In this document: positions 13,384 through 19,555 of the stretch, piece by piece
Layout of the letters: every line of letters begins with the position of its first letter
Position numbering within the stretch: position 1 is the first letter of the stretch
IMG/VR virus record: IMGVR_UViG_3300047560_000330
Location: 1 to 45,175 of that record
Source: a virus
Reading direction: 5' to 3' (one strand)
Length of the DNA: 45,175 nt
The notes under the pieces: model-generated
The model's database searches: none
Seen by the model: only the letters and a program-made list of their open reading frames with translations
What the model was told of the DNA's origin: nothing
Translations under genes and position numbers: made by a program

Positions 13384-14505
13384 TTAAGCGTTCTTGCCGT
13401 ACACCTTGGTGTATAGCTCGTCAGCAACCTTACGTTGTGTGTCATTCAACTTGTTCAAGTACACAAGAGAAAAAGATTGCTTGAGTGTGCAACCTGATTG
13501 AACTTTGCGACAGATACTGAACAACGAACGAGGTGACATCGTAAGACTAAACTGATTTGCTTTGTAACCTGTACGAACCAAGTTAGCTAGTTTGACTAGC
13601 TCCTTGACTGCTTTGGCATTGATACCAGAGAACTTGTTCTTCAGCATTGTTTCTTCGATCTCTGGTCGTAAGTAGTCAATGTAGACTGCTGTACCGAAAC
13701 GATCCAATGTAGCAGAGTTTTGAACGTTAGTGCCTGCATGAGCACCTGTCTCATCACCCTGACCTTGGGTATTACCGATAGCAACGATCCTAAAGTCTTT
13801 GTGAGGCACGATTTGTTTGTCAGCAGTACTACCTGGCATTTCTTTCAAGAACAGCTTGCCATCATCCTCTAAGAGCCATTGCAGACCCATTGAGATTTCT
13901 GGAGGTGTTACGTCCCACTCGTCCCAAGCAAACACAGCGCCGTATCGAACTGCTTCGGTAACTGCACCATCAACCCAATGTGTTGAACCATCTTTAGCCG
14001 TTAACTGACCAAAGATCATTGAGCTATCCATATCCCCAGTGCAATTAACACGAACGAAAGGCCGCCGAGTAAGAGCACAAAGCTGCTCAATAAGACTAGA
14101 CTTACCAGCTCCAGTAGGACCGTAACAAAGTACTTTCTCATTTAGTTCCCAAGCTCGTAGGATGTTAGAAGCCAGCTCAGTATCTATCACGTATGACTTG
14201 TTGATAGCTGGTATGAATGATGAGATGCGGGCATCCCAATCGCTGTCGTCAAAGACTGTTACTGGAAAGTCTGAGTCAACATGCGCTGCAACAATGTCTG
14301 ATAACCATCGCTGAGAGTCTTTCAACTCTACGCTTGCAGAAACTGTTGTTTCTACGCCACAGTCTTCAGTTGTTTCTTCTTCTTTCATTGTTACTGGTAA
14401 CACGTCTTCTGTTGTTTTACGCTTGTCGAGAGCTTCCTTCAAAGCTTTCTTAACAAGGTCTTCCACTTTTGGTGGACTTGCTTTTGCTCCTGCTGGACTT
14501 GTCAT
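13384..14505 (-). CDS. AAA+ ATPase, MoxR/CobS-like
   Basis: This is a 373-residue protein. A charged, probably flexible N-terminus of about 100 residues precedes an AAA+ core with Walker A GPTGAGKSS (about residues 129-137), Walker B AVFAWDEWD (about 190-198), sensor 1 IVAIGNTQG (about 240) and an arginine-finger-type LDRFG (about 267). It resembles CobS/MoxR ATPases, which remodel a partner with a vWA domain. That partner is the next gene upstream, overlapping by four bases. In bacteria such pairs insert metals or mature enzymes and transporters. What the phage remodels is unknown. Confidence 0.8.
   Translation of the reverse strand: MTSPAGAKASPPKVEDLVKKALKEALDKRKTTEDVLPVTMKEEETTEDCGVETTVSASVELKDSQRWLSDIVAAHVDSDFPVTVFDDSDWDARISSFIPAINKSYVIDTELASNILRAWELNEKVLCYGPTGAGKSSLIEQLCALTRRPFVRVNCTGDMDSSMIFGQLTAKDGSTHWVDGAVTEAVRYGAVFAWDEWDVTPPEISMGLQWLLEDDGKLFLKEMPGSTADKQIVPHKDFRIVAIGNTQGQGDETGAHAGTNVQNSATLDRFGTAVYIDYLRPEIEETMLKNKFSGINAKAVKELVKLANLVRTGYKANQFSLTMSPRSLFSICRKVQSGCTLKQSFSLVYLNKLNDTQRKVADELYTKVYGKNA
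14390..14401. repeat. Near-copy of the 12-base palindrome (GTTACTGGTAAC)
   Basis: This copy has one mismatch and lies inside the MoxR-like gene. Other one-mismatch copies lie at 3937-3948, 6036-6047, 8303-8314, 39554-39565, 40613-40624 and 44939-44950. Confidence 0.6.
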
Positions 14506-16298
14506 CGCAATATCTTCCTTTCAATTAACTCAATCAACTTGCTCGGAATGTCTTGGGGCTCGTTAACAACGCTGTGAGCTTTGTAGTAATGCTCAACTGA
14601 ATCGCTACACAAACCTAAGCCATATATCTCAACGTTCTTTGACGCTTCAATCTCTTTGATAACGTTCTCGGTATACCTACCAATGCCGCTACCACCTTTA
14701 CTTGCAGCAGGACTGCCGTCAGACATGACAATCAATAGCTTCTTCTTCTCCTTACGTTTGACCAATCGGTCATACGCCCAAAGAATGTTCTCAGCATCAG
14801 GATTGCCGTGCATGTATGAGCTGCTCATGCCGTAGTACTTTCTCAAATCTTCGTCACTGACTTTGATGTCAGAAAAGTTTTTGTAGATGTACATGACAGG
14901 AGCAATCTCACGACCTACAGCAGTGCGTATTTCGTCGTCAGTAAAACCAAGAATCTCCAATGGAATATTCAAAGTTGTACATACCTCATTGACAAGCAAA
15001 GTCGATGCCATAGCAAACAAGTCTTTTTCACCAGACATAGAACCAGATTTATCGACCAGTACGGTGATAGCTGCATCCAGTGTCTTGTTTTCGATCTTGT
15101 TCTTAAACACACGCTCATTGAATCCAGGTGCATTGAAGCAAATACGAGACAGTCGAGACTGATCCAATTTGCCTTTCTTGACACCATAGACACGCTGAAC
15201 TTTGGCTCTGATCTGAATCAAACGCCTAACCTGTTGAGCAAAGTTTTCTTGAGAGACTAGTTTAGGAGTCACTCGACGACTGAACTCATGGTTAATGTGA
15301 TTAGCAGTGCTTACTAGCTGGTACTTAGCGTCACCAACAGCTTTGGGATAGTTGACAACAACAAACTTGTTGAAGTCAGTTAAGTCCCAATCTCCAGTTT
15401 CACTCTTTACAGGTTTGAAGTTGATACCTACCTTACTCATGCCTGACTCTTCAGGAATGGTTACAGAATACTTGTTTAAGTCTTCTTCGGTAACAACTAC
15501 TTCGATGATCTTGTAATCAGAGTCATCTTTGCCGTGTCTGCGTTCTCCTTCGGAGTCTTCAGATTCACCTGCTTTGCCACTCTTAGAGGATGCTTTAGCT
15601 CCCTTTCCATCCTCATCACCTTCGTCCCCTTCGGGACTCAGTTTTGGTTTTGGAAGTTCTTCCTTGCATTTCTCATCTAGCTCATTGAGGATGTCCTCAG
15701 CAAGTTTGAAAGTAGCTTCTGTGCCCAATCTCTTGTCTATGATCGCATGACAATCAATAAGACGATCACAATAGTTACTAAGAACATCTAGGATTTTCTT
15801 GTTAGGAGTTACTCGGCTTGCAGCTAACTCAATTTGTGGAAATGCGTGAGCAGAGAGTCGAGCTTCCCAATAGATCAAGGCTTCTACGAGCACTGACATG
15901 GTTGTTTTCTCTTTCTTGGATTTAGACAAGATGTCCTGTACCAAGATAGAGCTGCAATCATCCCAGTTCTCTTTGAAACCCAAATACTCTTTGGCTTCGA
16001 TCATGTTGATGCGTGAATCCTCAAGGAAGTTCCACACAAACATCAGCAAACCTTTTGGGTTAGCTTTCTTCTCTTTAAGAACATCAAAACAACTGAATTT
16101 ATCGTGTGCAACCTCGTGGTCAACAGATGCCATCAGTTGTTTGAGTTCCATGTCGGTAGTTTTGTACGTAATCCGTGGAAGATAGATGGTTCGACCATCA
16201 TGCCTTGGTTGGTTTACGTCTTCAAATACGACAGAGATACCAGCACGACCTGCGCTGGCTCTGACGTACTTCATCACCTCAATGCCTTGTGTGAGCAT
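14502..16298 (-). CDS. CobT-like vWA protein with metallopeptidase-like motif
   Basis: This is a 598-residue protein. The C-terminal von Willebrand A domain has the MIDAS motif VDKSGSMSG (about residues 410-418) and LLIVMSDGSP (about 520-529). The N-terminal part contains VDHEVAHDKF (about residues 64-73), an HExxH-type zinc motif, and NFLEDSRIN (about 96-104), which could give the third ligand. This HExxH, LED and vWA layout is seen in proteins paired with MoxR/CobS ATPases. An acidic, low-complexity stretch of about 60 residues separates the halves. It starts on a TAATG junction with the gene upstream and overlaps the ATPase gene downstream. Confidence 0.8.
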   Translation of the reverse strand: MLTQGIEVMKYVRASAGRAGISVVFEDVNQPRHDGRTIYLPRITYKTTDMELKQLMASVDHEVAHDKFSCFDVLKEKKANPKGLLMFVWNFLEDSRINMIEAKEYLGFKENWDDCSSILVQDILSKSKKEKTTMSVLVEALIYWEARLSAHAFPQIELAASRVTPNKKILDVLSNYCDRLIDCHAIIDKRLGTEATFKLAEDILNELDEKCKEELPKPKLSPEGDEGDEDGKGAKASSKSGKAGESEDSEGERRHGKDDSDYKIIEVVVTEEDLNKYSVTIPEESGMSKVGINFKPVKSETGDWDLTDFNKFVVVNYPKAVGDAKYQLVSTANHINHEFSRRVTPKLVSQENFAQQVRRLIQIRAKVQRVYGVKKGKLDQSRLSRICFNAPGFNERVFKNKIENKTLDAAITVLVDKSGSMSGEKDLFAMASTLLVNEVCTTLNIPLEILGFTDDEIRTAVGREIAPVMYIYKNFSDIKVSDEDLRKYYGMSSSYMHGNPDAENILWAYDRLVKRKEKKKLLIVMSDGSPAASKGGSGIGRYTENVIKEIEASKNVEIYGLGLCSDSVEHYYKAHSVVNEPQDIPSKLIELIERKILR

Positions 16299-16852
16299 TA
16301 GTTGCTACCGATAACAAAGTCTTTGACAAGCTGGAATACTTCGACAGCATCCAACTCTTCTGGTACTTCCATCAAAGCTTTGATGATTTTGTCAGCGTAT
16401 TGCTGGCTAGTCATGTCTTCTTTGACTGGCTTGGCTTCTTTGATTTTCTGCTGAAGAGCAGATTTACCACGATAGCCACCGTTGTCATCAACCAAGCTAA
16501 TGCCCAGTTTCATAGCACTTTGAATCACAGATTTAGCAGAACGCCAAGGACCAGGCATAGACCCGACCTCAAAGTCCTTCTTAATTTGTTTTTCAGTGTC
16601 CTTCAGTTCCTTAGTGAAAGTTTCTACAGTGCTATGGGTATAAGCAGCTGCAATCATTTTCTCAAAGGTACTGGTAGCCGATGTTTCCGAGACTAAAGCC
16701 TCGGTAGCAGCAGCATAGAGAGTGGATAACATAGCATCCATTTGAACCTCCGTACAAGGCAACATTGCCTCCACATTGCTCTTGTTACTAAGAACAATGT
16801 GAAAGTTTGCTGTCTCACTTAATCCCACAAGCTTTTTCCATGTATGCCACAT
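16298..16852 (-). CDS. Hypothetical protein preceding the CobT/CobS-like pair
   Basis: This is a protein of about 184 residues with no family I recognise. It is mostly helical (STFEKMIAAAYTHSTVETF, ELKDTEKQIKKDF) and has no membrane span. The start is uncertain. The frame opens at 16891, but that overlaps the upstream gene by 77 bases. ATG at 16852 and GTG at 16828 are alternatives. Because its stop is joined to the vWA gene by TAATG, it may be a third member of that ATPase system. That is inference from position. Confidence 0.6.
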   Translation of the reverse strand: MWHTWKKLVGLSETANFHIVLSNKSNVEAMLPCTEVQMDAMLSTLYAAATEALVSETSATSTFEKMIAAAYTHSTVETFTKELKDTEKQIKKDFEVGSMPGPWRSAKSVIQSAMKLGISLVDDNGGYRGKSALQQKIKEAKPVKEDMTSQQYADKIIKALMEVPEELDAVEVFQLVKDFVIGSN

Positions 16853-17090
16853 AGATTTGATCTGTTGTTTTGAACTCTCGATCATCTCCATCTAGAAAAT
16901 ACACAATGTCAGGATCTTTCCAACCACTATAGATGTCTCCACGTTTCTTTTGTTTTGTCACTGTTTCTTTTTGGATGCCATGAGCATCATTGCGATGCAG
17001 CCTCATAGCACCCCAGTCATACCTGATTCCTTGGTAGTACTGCATTGGCAACATGCAAAACTCTTCGTAGGTCAGTTCTGGTTTAACCAT
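16815..17090 (-). CDS. Hypothetical protein
   Basis: This is a 91-residue protein (MVKPELTYEEFCMLPMQYY at the start) with many Tyr and charged residues. The ATG at 17090 has AAGGAG seven bases upstream. The frame extends to 17117, but that would place the start inside the upstream gene without a ribosome site. No function can be assigned. Confidence 0.62.
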   Translation of the reverse strand: MVKPELTYEEFCMLPMQYYQGIRYDWGAMRLHRNDAHGIQKETVTKQKKRGDIYSGWKDPDIVYFLDGDDREFKTTDQIYVAYMEKACGIK

Positions 17091-17445
17091 TGTTCTTCTC
17101 CTTAAGTTTGGCTTCAATCAATTCTTCACCATTTGCACCAAGTTCAACTGCAAGATAGATTTCGTCTCGTTCTTCTTCTGTTAAACCAACCCATGTGCGT
17201 TGTTGTGGTGTGGTGTTGACAGTAAGAATTCCTGATTGTTTTGCCCCGCACTTGGTACATTCAATGTCCATAACGTATTTGTCAGGCTCACCCTGCTCTT
17301 GCTTGGCTAGTTCGGCTTCTAAAACGTCAATGGCTTTGTGCGCTCTAATGTTCGCTTCTGAACCTTTTTTGTCCCCAAGCCAGATATGTAGCGTTGCGTC
17401 TTTCAACGCCTCAAGCGCCAGCTTCATTGTTTCTTTGTTTGTCAT
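17083..17445 (-). CDS. Hypothetical protein with a CxxC motif
   Basis: This is a 120-residue protein. Its first 50 residues are helical (MKLALEALKDATLHIW, HKAIDVLEAELAKQEQ). This resembles the ALEALK-type leader found in many unnamed phage proteins. A possible metal site follows (ECTKCGAKQSG, about residues 62-72), then an acidic helical tail. It is coupled to neighbours at both ends. Confidence 0.65.
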   Translation of the reverse strand: MTNKETMKLALEALKDATLHIWLGDKKGSEANIRAHKAIDVLEAELAKQEQGEPDKYVMDIECTKCGAKQSGILTVNTTPQQRTWVGLTEEERDEIYLAVELGANGEELIEAKLKEKNNG

Positions 17446-17627
17446 TTATCAAACTCCGATTGTTCTCCGTCGTAAAACCAGTCTAAATATGAGTGAAGAC
17501 CAGCTAGAAAAGCAGCTTCTTTATACTCTGCCAGTGTAGCTTCATCCAGAGAGATCCGTTCTATAGAATCGTCATAAGCATCCAAGTGATTGATGTCAAG
17601 AACATCTAAAGCTTCAGTGATTTGCAT
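17442..17627 (-). CDS. Small acidic hypothetical protein
   Basis: This is a 61-residue, strongly acidic protein (DVLDINHLDAYDDSIERIS, FYDGEQSEFDK). The ATG at 17627 has GGAG six bases upstream. An ATG 12 bases earlier is part of that ribosome site region. Small acidic early proteins often bind host enzymes or mimic DNA, but nothing specific supports that here. Confidence 0.6.
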   Translation of the reverse strand: MQITEALDVLDINHLDAYDDSIERISLDEATLAEYKEAAFLAGLHSYLDWFYDGEQSEFDK

Positions 17628-17639
17628 GTCTATCTCCAT

Positions 17640-17787
17640 TGAAAGTTAATAAAGGGCGAAGGCGACTGCCCCCGTCCCTGACGGGCAGGCGACGAGTCCC
17701 GCTTAGATATTTGAGCGAAGGCTAAGCAAGCAAATGCCAGCTCCGCTGGCGTGCAGCTTGCCAGACTGAGCGTCTGCGGACAGAGCG
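17640..17787. other. GC-rich structured intergenic island
   Basis: A non-coding stretch that is clearly more GC-rich than its surroundings and full of short hairpins. TGCCC and GGGCA (17667-17687) enclose GTC/GAC. GCTTAG pairs with CTAAGC (17701-17727). GCAAGC and GCTTGC (17726-17761) flank GCCAGC-TCC-GCTGGC (17736-17750). CAGAC pairs with GTCTG (17762-17776). GGCGAC occurs twice as a direct repeat. A 61-codon frame crosses it but looks like an accident of composition. It may be a structured RNA or an RNA processing spacer in the leftward transcript. Confidence 0.5.
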
Positions 17788-17925
17788 TCACATCAGGTAA
17801 GTTTTGACAAACCATGATCTACGTCCTAGTCCAAACAAAAGAGCCGCTTTCTCAGCGGCTTCTTCTTTGTCATCAGCTAGGACTTCTACAAATCCTAGGT
17901 CATAAAAGCATTTATAAGTATTCAT
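17788..17925 (-). CDS. 45-residue hypothetical protein
   Basis: This is a 45-residue protein (MNTYKCFYDLGFVEVLADD, then KEEAAEKAALLFG). The opening beta pair followed by an Ala-rich helix resembles a family of tiny phage proteins. Its ATG shares a base with the stop of the membrane micro-protein before it (TAATG). The GC-rich hairpin AGCCGCT/AGCGGCT within it looks like a terminator, but it falls in the helix codons and a coding origin explains it. Confidence 0.55.
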   Translation of the reverse strand: MNTYKCFYDLGFVEVLADDKEEAAEKAALLFGLGRRSWFVKTYLM

Positions 17926-18014
17926 TATGCAGTCATCCATATAACCAAAATAGCTACAGCGTAGATAACATACAGAACTCGGTTAACAACCCACATTTCA
18001 TCAGTTTCAATCAT
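17925..18014 (-). CDS. 29-residue membrane micro-protein
   Basis: A short frame encoding MIETDEMWVVNRV followed by a hydrophobic span (LYVIYAVAILVIWM). The ATG has GGAG seven bases upstream, and the stop joins the next start as TAATG. It is probably a single-span inner-membrane peptide made early. The function is unknown. Confidence 0.5.
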   Translation of the reverse strand: MIETDEMWVVNRVLYVIYAVAILVIWMTA

Positions 18015-18026
18015 GATCTTCTCCAG

Positions 18027-18320
18027 TTAATAGATTTCGGGACGTGTGTCCCACTTGTCAGGAACGTACCTGGAACTAACAAAATTGTTATTAGGAACAA
18101 GTACAGGGTCTTCAAGAGAGATGATGTAGTCTCTCCATTGAGTGTCAGATAAACAGTCGTACATCTTCTTACGAGTCAAGTCCATCTCCAGATCAATGGG
18201 AGACATATCGACTCCGTATGTACGACAGCCGTGCAACCATTCGATGTCAGTGACACCGTGGTTAGAAGGACGGATGGTGAAGCATCTATCCTTCATAGAG
18301 ATAACAGCGTGATAGAACAT
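18027..18320 (-). CDS. Hypothetical early protein
   Basis: This is a 97-residue protein with no recognised family (MFYHAVISMKDRCFTIRPS at the start, many aromatic and Asp residues after). GGAG lies seven bases upstream of the ATG. A terminator hairpin ends 20 bases upstream of the start, so expression probably depends on read-through. Confidence 0.62.
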   Translation of the reverse strand: MFYHAVISMKDRCFTIRPSNHGVTDIEWLHGCRTYGVDMSPIDLEMDLTRKKMYDCLSDTQWRDYIISLEDPVLVPNNNFVSSRYVPDKWDTRPEIY

Positions 18321-18340
18321 GTAGTTCTCCAGTTGATTGG

Positions 18341-18375
18341 TAAAAGAAAAAGGTAGTAGAGTGAACTACTACCTT
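18341..18375 (-). terminator. Terminator after the first leftward gene
   Basis: On the minus strand, a perfect ten-base-pair stem (AAGGTAGTAG with CTACTACCTT) and six-base loop run into TTTTTCTTTT. It lies 15 bases past the stop of the 77-residue gene. With the next gene starting 20 bases later, it may act as an attenuator that makes the first gene's message most abundant. Confidence 0.75.
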
Positions 18376-18389
18376 GATCAAGACCCACA

Positions 18390-18623
18390 TTAGATGGGAG
18401 AAGCTTCAGCACGAGCGAGAGCGTCAGCCTTGAGCTGAGTACGCAGCGTCTTGAGTGCATTGAGAGCGTCACGAACCTCCACTTGACGTGGGTTGTCGTA
18501 CTTCTCCATGCTCCAGAGAGCGTTAGACAGCAGCTGTTGTGCCAAGAAGATTTGTAAGCCAGCAGGCTTACGTTCTGTCATAGCGTTAAAGCCGTTGAAA
18601 TCGAAATTGTTTTGTTGAGACAT
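18390..18623 (-). CDS. First gene of the leftward block, hypothetical
   Basis: This is a 77-residue protein with a disordered Asn/Gln-rich opening (MSQQNNFDFNGFNAM) and a helical remainder (LAQQLLSNALWSMEKYDN, DALNALKTLRTQLKADAL). AGGAG lies six bases upstream of the ATG. It is the gene nearest the divergent control region and is followed by its own terminator, so it is likely strongly and early expressed. This would suit a host-takeover or regulatory role, but no motif shows one. Confidence 0.65.
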   Translation of the reverse strand: MSQQNNFDFNGFNAMTERKPAGLQIFLAQQLLSNALWSMEKYDNPRQVEVRDALNALKTLRTQLKADALARAEASPI

Positions 18624-18655
18624 AGCTAACTCCTAGTTTGTTGAGAATTGAGGGG

Positions 18656-18865
18656 ATTTAGCCCCCTCACAAAACGGTGAAGCGTGGCAAGGCGCAACGC
18701 GCCGCAGTCCCGACCGAAGGGAGGGATTGACCAAGCACTAAGGCGCAAGCCCGAAGCGCGGAACGCGCGGAGCCATGCCACAAAGGAGGAGCGAAGCGAC
18801 GAACGACTGGCGTGGTTAGTGCAAGCGAAGCGGGTCAACCTAAGCGGGAACCGTGGGGGCTAAAT
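18656..18865 (+). ncRNA. Candidate structured RNA of about 210 bases, closed by an 11-bp stem
   Basis: Perfect outer stem: ATTTAGCCCCC (18656-18666) pairs with GGGGGCTAAAT (18855-18865). It is extended by ACGGT (18674-18678) with ACCGT (18850-18854). Nested inside are TTGACC (18727-18732) with GGTCAA (18833-18838), GCACTAA (18735-18741) with TTAGTGC (18816-18822), and CCATGCCA (18773-18780) with TGGCGTGG (18808-18815). Hairpins include GGCGC-AAC-GCGCC (18691-18703), GGC-GCAA-GCC with a GNRA loop (18742-18751) and GCGCG-GAA-CGCGC (18756-18768). The U-G wobble and GNRA loop favour the plus strand. It lies between the divergent blocks, before the terminase genes. I recognise no known RNA family. 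Confidence 0.5.
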
Positions 18866-19131
18866 AACAGCAAGTCTTAATAAACGTACAGGAGAGTTAG
18901 CTTCGTCTAAACGTATGTAGATCAACGCCAACGTAGTGACGGAATAGAAGCCTGTTATAGCTACGATCTAGGTACATAGCTGTCGGAGTATCAACGCATA
19001 CCAAACGACACCAAGAAAGTAGGTTTAAAGCGGTTAGATTAGCTACTAAGTTAGGGGGGGATATGTGTAGCTAAGTTGTTGTCAGATAAGGTGTTGCAAT
19101 AAAACAACAATGTCAACAAGAAACATAGCCT
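18866..19131. other. Non-coding stretch between RNA candidate and DnaA boxes
   Basis: I find no gene with a ribosome site here on either strand. Short direct repeats such as TAGCTA and CTAAGTT occur. Leftward and rightward promoters are expected somewhere in this region, but no clear -35/-10 pair is visible. Confidence 0.4.
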
Positions 19132-19151
19132 TGTGGATAAGTTGTGGATAA
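19132..19151 (-). promoter_or_regulatory. Two tandem perfect DnaA boxes
   Basis: TGTGGATAA occurs at 19132-19140 and again at 19143-19151, which is TTATCCACA twice on the minus strand, separated by two bases (an 11-base period, one helical turn). TTATCCACA is the high-affinity binding sequence of bacterial DnaA. I saw no further perfect copy in the window. Confidence 0.75.
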
Positions 19152-19250
19152 GTACTAGAGTACTACCTAGATATTGTTGTGTACCCTAAACCTAGTAGTA
19201 GTTGTAGGGGTATAGGGGGGAAATATTTTGTTTATAAGAATTTACTTATA
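19132..19250. other. Putative replication origin region
   Basis: The DnaA box pair is followed about 70 bases later by an AT-rich stretch (19221-19250, AAATATTTTG then TTTATAAGAA) that could unwind easily. Together they form the minimal layout of a DnaA-dependent origin. They lie in the only long non-coding region of the genome, between the divergent blocks. The phage has its own primase, helicase and polymerase but no initiator I recognise, which leaves initiation to host DnaA as a plausible reading. Confidence 0.45.
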
Positions 19251-19313
19251 GCAACTTACAACGCTACAGTAATTTTTTAAACAAGAGGGGGTTACTACTC
19301 GTTATAGATGCTC

Positions 19314-19353
19314 GGTACTACGTACCTCGCATACTGAACATCTGCTACGCAGA
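19314..19353. other. Twin small inverted repeats with TAC centres
   Basis: GGTAC-TAC-GTACC (19314-19326) and TCTGC-TAC-GCAGA (19341-19353) are two five-base inverted repeats with the same three-base centre, with first bases 27 apart. They could be protein-binding sites or small hairpins in the control region. Confidence 0.35.
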
Positions 19354-19481
19354 CATAGTTGTTCTCTACTTAACCCCAAAGAAAGAAAACAGTAAAAGAA
19401 AGAAACGCCGTTAGTGTCTCGTTTTGAAAATACCTTGTCAAGTCCACCAAAGGTATTCATTCGTAAAATATTTCTTCTATG

Positions 19482-19499
19482 TTGTCACATCCGTGACAA
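19482..19499. promoter_or_regulatory. Operator-like inverted repeat upstream of terminase
   Basis: TTGTCAC-ATCC-GTGACAA is a perfect seven-base inverted repeat with a four-base spacer. It lies about 20 bases upstream of the likely -10 element for the rightward late block, where a dimeric regulator could bind. No candidate repressor gene is recognised in the window, so the binder could be host-encoded. Confidence 0.5.
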
Positions 19500-19518
19500 T
19501 GTTCAGATTCTAGAAGGA

Positions 19519-19527
19519 TGGTATAGT
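19519..19527 (+). promoter_or_regulatory. Possible extended -10 promoter for the rightward block
   Basis: TG-G-TATAGT is a good extended -10 element, 28 bases before the small terminase start. No convincing -35 box is present at 17 bases upstream, so it may need an activator or rely on the extended -10. It is the best promoter candidate for the rightward genes. Confidence 0.4.
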
Positions 19528-19555
19528 CCACCCCAATCAAGTTAGGAGTCAATCA

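Noticed and set aside
17630-17815. A 61-codon minus-strand frame over the other GC-rich island.
   Set aside because: It overlaps a better-supported 45-residue gene and the hairpin cluster, and looks compositional.
17838-17864. A stem AGCCGCT/AGCGGCT with a T-rich flank, at first read as a terminator.
   Set aside because: It lies within the codons of the 45-residue gene (GAA-GCC-GCT-GAG-AAA-GCG-GCT), so coding explains it.
18626-18838. A 70-codon frame on the minus strand across the GC-rich region.
   Set aside because: Its Arg/Ser/Leu-rich composition is what hairpin-rich GC sequence yields, and it has no ribosome site. The same bases fit a nested RNA fold.
18866-19555. A search for tRNA genes or a CRISPR array in the long non-coding region.
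   Set aside because: No T-loop-type GTTCGA with matching acceptor stem and no regularly spaced direct repeats are visible.
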